Part shown: piece after piece, positions 1-4,671 of the stretch
How the letters are laid out: the number at the start of each line of letters is the position of its first letter
How positions within the stretch are numbered: position 1 is the first letter of the stretch
From: REEB48 sp964355085
Lineage (GTDB): Bacteria; Patescibacteriota; Minisyncoccia; UBA6257; 02-FULL-45-10c
Direction of reading: 5' to 3'
Length of the DNA: 7,683 nucleotides
NCBI GenBank assembly: GCA_964355085.1
Contig: CAYHBW010000032.1
Coordinates: 1-7,683 of the forward strand
The notes under the pieces: model-generated
Database searches by the model: none
The model's input: the letters and a program-made list of their open reading frames with translations, nothing else
Told to the model about the DNA's origin: nothing
Made by a program: the position numbers and the translations under genes

Positions 1-1
1 A

Positions 2-43
2 ACCGTATATACGCCTTCGACTTTGCAGGAGATCGCCCAGTAA
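2..43 (+). CDS. 3' end of an unidentified upstream gene (partial)
   Basis: An open frame enters from the left edge and ends at TAA (41-43), reading TVYTPSTLQEIAQ, three bases before the ATG of the next gene. Its codons (TTG, CAG, GAG, ATC, GCC) resemble those of the neighbouring genes, and the tight spacing suggests an operon with the PilM/LytR_C-like gene. A second frame (codons from 1, stop at 61-63, ending PVKYGIFQ) is also open and would overlap the next gene by 17 bases, so the frame is not certain. Thirteen residues are too few to name a family. Confidence 0.4.
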   Translation, partial: TVYTPSTLQEIAQ

Positions 44-46
44 AAT

Positions 47-1456
47 ATGGCATTTTTCAATAAAAAAAAATTTCTGCTGGCATTCTTGAATAATGCCGAG
101 CTCCGTCTCGCGTCTTACGAAGTTTCCGGATCATCGGTTTCCCGCCGGGATTATGAGACTTTGCAGTTCAAGTCTTCAGTAGTGAAAGACAGCACCATAC
201 TCGACATACAGAATTTTCAGTCCGAATTGGCCAGTTTTTTTTCGCAGAAAAAAGAGCTCGGAAAATTACCGGTTCTGCTTATAATTCCGGAAGAGAAGGT
301 TTTTCTTAAGGGGTATGAGCTGAATTTCGGCGATTTGGAGAAAAAGGAACAGCTGAAGAGGGAATTCATCAGCGAAATACCGTATGAGGAGAAGGACCTG
401 GTTTTCCATGAGCGTCTGATCGGGAAGGTCTTGGAATTTTCCGCCGTGCACAGGCGGTTCTTGGAGGATTTCCAACTTCCTTTTTTGAATCAAAAAATGC
501 CCGTTCTGGGCGTCGTTACGATCCCGCAGATAATGGCCCTGGACTTGCATCCGACGGAGAAAAGCTTCCTGCTTGCTTTCTATGACAATGATTTCGCCTT
601 GGCTCTGGCTGAAAATTCCAGCATAATTTTTTCCGAAACCAGGCAGCTCAAGGACGGCAATATCAGGGAAGCGATGCGCGCTTTCGATCATTTTGTCCAG
701 CATCTTGAAGCAGTCGACATCAAATCGATTTCCATAATTCTTGGAGAGGAGGCGATTGAAGACGCCATTAAGATAGAGCTTGAACAAAGGGAATATCTGA
801 TAAAATTGATCAAGAAAATAAGTATTTTGGATATGATCGCCGGTTATTATGATTCTCATAAGGAGGAATCGGTGGAGTGGAATCTTATCCGACCGGATGC
901 GAAGCCGATGTTCGGATTTTTGAAGTTTTCCGGTTTTTCCTCCGACTCCAAAAAGCTGCTGCTGAACGCTTCGTTGGTATTATTGACTTTCGCTTTCATG
1001 GGCGGCGTCGGCTGGTGGACGTACGGAATGTTGAAACCGGACGTAGCCGGTCAGCTGACCCAGCCGGTTGAGGTTCCAGCGGTTGAGCCGCCTGTCTCTG
1101 AAACAAATCCGGAATCCGGCCAAGCCGTTATTAAAGAGGAACCGGCAGTCGTCGTTGAAGCTGCTCCTGCCAAGAAATCGGATTTCCCGATCCAGATTTT
1201 CAACGGGACAAAACTTGCCGGAGAGGCCGGCCGTCTCAAGGCGGTGCTGGTCGAGCGGGGATTCGCGGTTTCCGGAACCGGGAATAACGAGGATCAGAAT
1301 CAGGTCGTTACGACTATTTTCGTCAATTCAAATGCCCCGGATTCCGTCGTCGGCGACTTGCGGACGGTTTTGGAATCCAGATATTCAAATGTGCTTGTCA
1401 GCCCCTCTCCTGTGATGGGAAAAGATATCCACATCGTGATCGGCGCCAAGAAGTAA
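47..1456 (+). CDS. Membrane protein: PilM/GspL-like cytoplasmic region + TM helix + LytR_C domain
   Basis: The 469-residue product has three parts. Residues about 8-285 read like a divergent actin-fold pilus-assembly protein (PilM/GspL type): VLLIIPEEKVFLKGYEL (76-92), a REFISEIPYEEKDLVF helix-turn segment (105-120) matching the family's 'E...IPY...DLV' signature, and alternating strands and helices after it; I see no clear nucleotide-binding motif. Residues 303-328 form one hydrophobic transmembrane helix. A Pro/Glu/Val/Ala-rich linker (330-378) leads to a LytR C-terminal (LytR_C) domain at 380-467, recognised by IQIFNGTKLAGEAGRL, the RGFAV turn and the closing IHIVIGAKK. The topology is thus cytoplasm, single span, then outside, as in GspL of type II secretion but with LytR_C as the outer domain. 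Pilin genes follow, so I infer a role in pilus assembly or its anchoring to the wall. A weak AGGAG (27-31) lies 15 nt before the ATG, too far to be a good ribosome site. Confidence 0.75.
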   Translation: MAFFNKKKFLLAFLNNAELRLASYEVSGSSVSRRDYETLQFKSSVVKDSTILDIQNFQSELASFFSQKKELGKLPVLLIIPEEKVFLKGYELNFGDLEKKEQLKREFISEIPYEEKDLVFHERLIGKVLEFSAVHRRFLEDFQLPFLNQKMPVLGVVTIPQIMALDLHPTEKSFLLAFYDNDFALALAENSSIIFSETRQLKDGNIREAMRAFDHFVQHLEAVDIKSISIILGEEAIEDAIKIELEQREYLIKLIKKISILDMIAGYYDSHKEESVEWNLIRPDAKPMFGFLKFSGFSSDSKKLLLNASLVLLTFAFMGGVGWWTYGMLKPDVAGQLTQPVEVPAVEPPVSETNPESGQAVIKEEPAVVVEAAPAKKSDFPIQIFNGTKLAGEAGRLKAVLVERGFAVSGTGNNEDQNQVVTTIFVNSNAPDSVVGDLRTVLESRYSNVLVSPSPVMGKDIHIVIGAKK

Positions 1457-1460
1457 TATA

Positions 1461-1469
1461 TGATATAAT
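1461..1469 (+). promoter_or_regulatory. Extended -10 promoter for the first pilin
   Basis: TGATATAAT is a consensus extended -10 (TG, one base, TATAAT at 1464-1469) just after the stop of the upstream gene. No -35 hexamer is seen at the right distance. A start near 1476 would give a 5' leader of about 70 nt, AT-rich and without a Shine-Dalgarno sequence, ending in the palindrome ATTTAATTAAAT (1535-1546) just before the ATG. The 13-mer TGATATAATATAA beginning here recurs exactly at 4657. Confidence 0.6.
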
Positions 1470-1547
1470 ATAAAAATAGGTTATAGATTTTAATTTCTAA
1501 AATATATAAACTGAAGTTAAAAACGCATACAAGTATTTAATTAAATT

Positions 1548-2051
1548 ATGGTACTAAAACCCAAAACCCAAAACCTAAAACCTGTCCAAGGTTTCACTCT
1601 TATAGAATTACTCATAGTCATAGCCATTTTGACGGTTCTTTTTGCCATTACCATTGTGGCGGTCAACCCGGTGAGGCAGTTTTCTCAAGCCAATAATACC
1701 CAGCGTCGGAGCGATATAAATGCTTTAGTCAACGGAATTTATCAGTATGCGGCCGATAATCGCGGTCAATTGCCGGAATTTATTCCGACCACTTCTACCG
1801 TAATGTTCAGTGATGCCGCCACCACTACTTCTGCCTGCTCTGTAACTTGCGGTGCTACGACTACTATAACTTCTTGCGTAGGCCTTTATGCTGATTTAGT
1901 CCCGACCTATCTGGCCGCTATTCCGCATGATCCGTTGCAATCCAATGCTTCAACGACTTATTATTCTGCAACTCGATCCGCATCAGGCAACCGTGTTACG
2001 ATTACCGCTTGTAGCGCTGAAATTGGTGAAACTATAAGTTTCACCAGATAG
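1548..2051 (+). CDS. Type IV pilin-like protein (paralogue 1)
   Basis: A 167-residue prepilin. The class III leader (residues 1-15, rich in Lys, Pro, Asn, Gln) ends in Gly15 and is followed by the N-methylation/cleavage motif FTLIELL; the mature protein starts at Phe16 and carries the conserved Glu at mature position 5 (Glu20). Residues 16-40 form the hydrophobic assembly helix, followed by the amphipathic helix NNTQRRSDINALVNGIYQYAAD, typical of short Gram-positive/CPR-style pilins. The globular part is Thr/Ser/Ala-rich with four Cys (97, 101, 110, 155) whose spacing matches the second pilin. A prepilin peptidase would process it; it would form or decorate a surface filament. Codon choice is more AT-rich (ATA, TTA) than in pilin 2. 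There is no Shine-Dalgarno sequence. Whether it is the major or a minor pilin cannot be told. Confidence 0.9.
   Translation: MVLKPKTQNLKPVQGFTLIELLIVIAILTVLFAITIVAVNPVRQFSQANNTQRRSDINALVNGIYQYAADNRGQLPEFIPTTSTVMFSDAATTTSACSVTCGATTTITSCVGLYADLVPTYLAAIPHDPLQSNASTTYYSATRSASGNRVTITACSAEIGETISFTR
1555..1582 (+). repeat. Four tandem YAAAACC heptamers inside the pilin-1 leader
   Basis: Four consecutive copies of the heptamer YAAAACC encode most of the leader peptide (KPKTQNLKP). The same array occurs in the leader of pilin 2 with one base changed, although synonymous sites just downstream have diverged strongly. Confidence 0.85.
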
Positions 2052-2060
2052 TATTCAACA

Positions 2061-2350
2061 GCCGCCCAGGAGCACAGAACATGAACAGAATCAAGATTTA
2101 GAATCTCAGAAATGAGATGATTTCTAGGCACGACGATGAAATTGTAGCTTTAGCTACGTTTCGGAGAAGTAACGAAGAAATCAGCCATTTTTGAGCTTCC
2201 CGAAGGGCGGGCGAATTCCGGTAAGATTCATCGTTGACTCGTCGCTAATGTGCCTATTGGCACATGTCGTGCCTCGCGCCTTGAATCTTATCCATAATTC
2301 ATTCCGCTAAATCGATTCCTGCTCATGTCCTGTGCTCCTTACGTGGCGGT
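2061..2350. ncRNA. Large self-complementary element between the pilin genes (candidate structured RNA or inverted-repeat element)
   Basis: No gene fits here; the stretch is built of nested inverted repeats. Outer pairs are CCGCC (2062-2066) with GGCGG (2345-2349); GGAGCACAG (2069-2077) with 2330-2338; ACATGA (2079-2084) with 2323-2328; CAG (2086-2088) with 2319-2321; AATC (2089-2092) with 2314-2317; and GATTTAG (2095-2101) with 2307-2313. Inside lie hairpins ATCTCA-GAAA-TGAGAT (2103-2118), GTAGC-TTTA-GCTAC (2144-2157) and ATGTGCC-TATT-GGCACAT (2248-2265), and long-range pairs GGCACGAC (2127-2134) with 2266-2273 and CGATGAA (2134-2140) with 2227-2233. TAAGATTC (2222-2229) can instead pair with 2283-2290, an alternative fold. 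The plus strand continues into TTTTTGTTTT, like a terminator, yet unpaired A/C positions become G-U pairs if the minus strand is the RNA. It matches no RNA family I know (not tmRNA, RNase P or SRP RNA by their conserved cores). Confidence 0.45.
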
Positions 2351-2358
2351 TTTTGTTT

Positions 2359-2367
2359 TGGTATAAT
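2359..2367 (+). promoter_or_regulatory. Extended -10 promoter upstream of the second pilin
   Basis: TGGTATAAT (TATAAT at 2362-2367) is a full extended -10 that begins right after the T-rich end of the structured element. No convincing -35 is seen. The transcript would start near 2374 and have a leader of about 90 nt containing the TAGGTGTTAG repeats. Confidence 0.5.
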
Positions 2368-2381
2368 CTATGTATAGCTTA

Positions 2382-2412
2382 TAGGTGTTAGTTTTTAGGT
2401 GTTAGGCACCAG
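2382..2412 (+). repeat. TAGGTGTTAG direct repeat in the pilin-2 leader region
   Basis: TAGGTGTTAG occurs at 2382-2391 and 2396-2405. The second copy continues as GTGTTAGGCACCAG (2399-2412), which matches GTATTAGGCATTAG at 6191-6204 in 11 of 14 bases. It seems to belong to a family of low-complexity TTAGG-type intergenic repeats in this genome. Confidence 0.6.
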
Positions 2413-2416
2413 AAAA

Positions 2417-2445
2417 TTGACAAGTCTGAAATTTAAAATGAGAAT
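2417..2445 (+). promoter_or_regulatory. Second candidate promoter for pilin 2
   Basis: A perfect -35 TTGACA (2417-2422) is followed 17 bp later by GAGAAT (2440-2445; four of six bases match TATAAT). Initiation near 2452 would leave a leader of about 12 nt before the ATG at 2464. It could act together with, or instead of, the extended -10 at 2359. Confidence 0.4.
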
Positions 2446-2463
2446 TCTGTTTTTAATGCGCAT

Positions 2464-2958
2464 ATGCTTCTAAAACCTAAAACCCAAAACCTAAAACCTG
2501 TTCAAGGTTTTACTTTGATTGAGCTGCTCGTCGTGATGGCGATCCTTTCCATCCTTTTTGCGCTTGTTCTGGTTGCGGTGAATCCGGTCCGCCAGACCCA
2601 GCAGGCGAATAATTTGAAGAGGCGGGGAGATATCAATACGATCGTGAACGCGGTCAATCAATACGCCGCCGACAACGCCGGAACTTTGCCGACAGGAATC
2701 ACGACTTCTCTGAAGATCGTCGGAACGACTTTGAGCGCCTGCGACGGATCGACCTGCGCCGGCGAATTTCCGCAGGCCGCCTGCGTTGATTTGGAAGGCG
2801 CCATCGCTCCGCAATATGTAGCTTCCATACCTTACGATCCGGTGACCGGTAACAGTTCCAATACGCGTTATGGAATAAAGAAGTCCGGAACAAATAACCG
2901 GATTACCGTGAAGTCCTGCGATCCTGATCTGTCCGCGACAATCAATGTGACGCAATAA
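2464..2958 (+). CDS. Type IV pilin-like protein (paralogue 2)
   Basis: A 164-residue prepilin closely related to pilin 1. The leader ends in Gly15 with cleavage before FTLIELL; Phe16 is mature residue 1 and Glu20 is mature Glu5. The hydrophobic helix spans 16-40 and is followed by NPVRQ and the NNLKRRGDINTIVNAVNQYAAD helix. Four Cys (93, 98, 107, 152) align with those of pilin 1, suggesting the same disulphides in the exported head. Shared SIPYDP/AIPHDP and NRITVKSC/NRVTITAC blocks near the C-terminus confirm paralogy. It uses GC-richer codons than pilin 1 outside the leader. No Shine-Dalgarno sequence precedes the ATG. The aldolase gene starts 2 bp after its stop, so the two are probably co-transcribed. 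Confidence 0.9.
   Translation: MLLKPKTQNLKPVQGFTLIELLVVMAILSILFALVLVAVNPVRQTQQANNLKRRGDINTIVNAVNQYAADNAGTLPTGITTSLKIVGTTLSACDGSTCAGEFPQAACVDLEGAIAPQYVASIPYDPVTGNSSNTRYGIKKSGTNNRITVKSCDPDLSATINVTQ
2471..2498 (+). repeat. Four tandem YAAAACC heptamers inside the pilin-2 leader
   Basis: The array is identical to the one in pilin 1 (1555-1582) except for one C/T change. As there, it encodes the KPKTQNLKP part of the leader peptide. Confidence 0.85.
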
Positions 2959-2960
2959 TC

Positions 2961-3860
2961 ATGAAATCAGCCAGACAGATATTAAAAGAGGCAGTGAAGA
3001 AAAAAGTGGCGATCGGCCACTTTAATATTTCTGATTTAGCCGGCCTTAAAGCGGTTGTCGGAGCCGTTTCCGATCTGAAGGTCCCGGTTTTCATTGGGAC
3101 ATCCGAAGGCGAGGCGAAATTTTTGGAACGCAGGGCGATCGCGGCTTATGTCAGGACTTTGCGCGAAGATCTAAAGTTGCCGATATTTTTGAATTCCGAC
3201 CATACGCATTCTTTTGACGAAGTGAAAAAAGCCGTTGCCGCGGGTTATGACGCTATTTTGTTTGATGGCGGAAATCTTCCGTTAGCGGAAAATATAAAAC
3301 AGACAAAAAAAGTCGTCTCCTATGTCAGATCAAAAAATAAAAATATCCTTATCGAAGGAGAGTTGGGTAATATCGGAAGCGGATCAATAATCCGTAAGGA
3401 TTTTCCGAAAGGCGCGGCTATAAAGTCGGAAGACTTGACGAGTTCGGACGATGCCTTAATGTTCGTAAAATCGACCGGCGTGGACATACTCGCTCCCGCA
3501 GTCGGAAATTTTCATGGAATGCTTGCCCGCAGAAGCCCGCAGGGCGAAGGAGGGTTTGTCGGTTACGATTATCCGCTTAATATAGAGCGCATCCGCCAAA
3601 TCAAAAAAGCGGTAAAAATTCCATTGGTCCTTCATGGGGGCTCTGGCAATTCCGATTCGGATTTTTCAGCCGCGATCGGCGCAGGAATAAATATTATCCA
3701 TATCAGCACTGAACTTCGGGTAGCTTGGCGAAGGGGTTTGGAAAAAGGATTGAAAGAAAATCCGGAAGAAATCTCCCCTTACAAGCTTCTTGTTCCCGCA
3801 ATTGACGGCATGAAGGAAATTATCTGTCGGCGCTTGCAATTGTTCAATAAATTGGTATAA
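2961..3860 (+). CDS. fba: Class II (zinc) fructose-bisphosphate/ketose-bisphosphate aldolase
   Basis: The 299-residue product has the usual length of this TIM-barrel family. Class II aldolases reversibly cleave fructose-1,6-bisphosphate to DHAP and glyceraldehyde-3-phosphate using a divalent metal. Visible family motifs are GHFNISDL (19-26); LNSDHTHSFDEV (77-88) with catalytic Asp80 and metal ligand His81; FDGGNLPLAENIKQTK (101-116); EGELGNIGS (132-140) with the acidic metal-site residues; AVGNFHGM (180-187) with His185; LVLHGGSG (222-229) with His225; and the phosphate-binding end IIHISTELR (245-253). All expected metal ligands are present. A tagatose-bisphosphate aldolase (GatY/KbaY) is an alternative, since these families are hard to separate by eye. 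It lies 2 bp after pilin 2 and lacks a Shine-Dalgarno sequence, so it probably depends on the pilin transcript. Its last codons contain the rplY promoter. Confidence 0.9.
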   Translation: MKSARQILKEAVKKKVAIGHFNISDLAGLKAVVGAVSDLKVPVFIGTSEGEAKFLERRAIAAYVRTLREDLKLPIFLNSDHTHSFDEVKKAVAAGYDAILFDGGNLPLAENIKQTKKVVSYVRSKNKNILIEGELGNIGSGSIIRKDFPKGAAIKSEDLTSSDDALMFVKSTGVDILAPAVGNFHGMLARRSPQGEGGFVGYDYPLNIERIRQIKKAVKIPLVLHGGSGNSDSDFSAAIGAGINIIHISTELRVAWRRGLEKGLKENPEEISPYKLLVPAIDGMKEIICRRLQLFNKLV

Positions 3861-3861
3861 T
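3834..3861 (+). promoter_or_regulatory. rplY promoter overlapping the aldolase stop codon
   Basis: TTGCAA (3834-3839), a 16-bp spacer and a perfect TATAAT (3856-3861) form a good sigma-70-type promoter. The aldolase stop TAA (3858-3860) lies within the -10 box. Transcription from about 3868 would give a short leader of about 14 nt before the ATG at 3882, without a Shine-Dalgarno sequence. Confidence 0.7.
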
Positions 3862-3881
3862 AGAATCTAACTTATTTTATT

Positions 3882-4586
3882 ATGGACTTACAGGTACAAA
3901 AGCGCGACAAATTGGGCCGCGGCGTAAAAGCATTGCGTAAGCAGGGTTTTATTCCGGCCGAACTTTATGGGAAAGGCCTGGAAAATATCCATGTCAGCGT
4001 TCCGATGAAAGATTTCCGCAAGGTCTATAAGGCCGCCGGTGAAAACACCGTTGTCACGGTCCTTTTGGACAGCAAGAAATATCCTGTTCTTATAAGCGAT
4101 GTTTCTTTCGATCGGATCACCAATGAATTCGAGAGCGCTGATCTTTATCAGATCCGCATGGATGAAAAATTGAAAGTCGGAGTTCCGGTTGAATTCGTCG
4201 GAGTCGCCCCGGCGGTCAAGGAAAAGAACGGAGTTCTTGTCAAAGCTCTACAGGAATTGGAAGTCGAGGCCTTGCCTATGGATCTGCCTCATGACATCAA
4301 GGCGGATGTTTCCAAGATTATGGAAATCGGAGATAGTGTTTATGTAAAAGACTTAGATATCCCGAAAGGGGTTCGCGTGCTTGTCGGTCCAGATACTGTG
4401 GTTGCGACTGTTACCGCCAAAGTTACCGAAGAAGAAGAATTGGCCATGCGACAGGCGTCTGCCGGAGGCGTTGAGGAAGTCAAAGTTGAAACTGAAGAAA
4501 AGAAGGCCGAGCGGGAAGCTGAAAAAGCTGCTGTCGCCCCTGCAGGCGGAGCCGCCCCAACTGCTTCAGCAGCCCCTAAAAAATAA
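3882..4586 (+). CDS. rplY: 50S ribosomal protein L25 (bL25, TL5/Ctc type)
   Basis: The 234-residue protein binds 5S rRNA in the large subunit. The N-terminal L25 domain (about 1-92) shows the family pattern LGRGVKALRKQGFIPAELYGKG (12-33), with the Arg/Lys-rich loop for RNA contact, and the strand segment YPVLISDVSFD. The C-terminal TL5-type beta domain (about 95-180) includes VPVEFVGVAPAVKEKNGVL and the GDSVYVKDLDIPKGV segment. The last ~50 residues are a low-complexity Glu/Lys/Ala tail, longer than the short L25 of E. coli but common in the Ctc-type long form. It has its own promoter (3834-3861) and terminator (4602-4637), so it forms a single-gene unit. Long forms are linked with general stress in Bacillus (Ctc); nothing here shows such regulation. 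Confidence 0.93.
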   Translation: MDLQVQKRDKLGRGVKALRKQGFIPAELYGKGLENIHVSVPMKDFRKVYKAAGENTVVTVLLDSKKYPVLISDVSFDRITNEFESADLYQIRMDEKLKVGVPVEFVGVAPAVKEKNGVLVKALQELEVEALPMDLPHDIKADVSKIMEIGDSVYVKDLDIPKGVRVLVGPDTVVATVTAKVTEEEELAMRQASAGGVEEVKVETEEKKAEREAEKAAVAPAGGAAPTASAAPKK

Positions 4587-4601
4587 CCGTAAATACAAAG
4601 A

Positions 4602-4637
4602 GCAATCTCGCCCCGAAGTCCGGGGCGAGATGCTTTT
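4602..4637 (+). terminator. Intrinsic terminator of rplY
   Basis: A perfect 11-bp stem, ATCTCGCCCCG (4605-4615) with its complement at 4621-4631, closes a 5-nt loop (AAGTC). GCA/TGC pairs extend it past one bulged A, and TTTT (4634-4637) follows. The strong GC stem lies 15 bp after the rplY stop. Confidence 0.85.
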
Positions 4638-4656
4638 ATGGGAGGTTCCGATGCTC

Positions 4657-4665
4657 TGATATAAT
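4657..4665 (+). promoter_or_regulatory. Extended -10 promoter predicting a leaderless mRNA
   Basis: TGATATAAT (TATAAT at 4660-4665) is followed by exactly six bases and then the ATG at 4672. The usual start about 7 nt after the -10 would fall on the A of that ATG. No -35 is evident. The 13-mer TGATATAATATAA is identical to the one before pilin 1 (1461-1473). Confidence 0.65.
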
Positions 4666-4671
4666 ATAAGT

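Noticed and set aside
266..859. Long minus-strand frame (197 codons) opposite the PilM/LytR_C-like gene
   Set aside because: It is fully antisense to a gene with recognisable domains, and its translation shows no family pattern.
1555..1582. Telomere-like repeat (resembling CCCTAAA)
   Set aside because: The array is short, internal, in frame and part of a prepilin leader.
2309..2322. T-loop-like AATCGATTCC suggesting a tRNA or tmRNA 3' end
   Set aside because: There is no acceptor stem, CCA end or matching 5' half; the bases pair with 2086-2101 in the large inverted repeat.
2491..2955. Minus-strand frame of 154 codons covering pilin 2
   Set aside because: It mirrors the pilin coding sequence; the plus strand carries an unmistakable prepilin.
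4640..4659. GGGAGG followed by ATG CTC TGA, a two-codon ORF between the rplY terminator and the next promoter
   Set aside because: It lies upstream of the predicted transcription start and after a terminator, so it is probably never transcribed as such.
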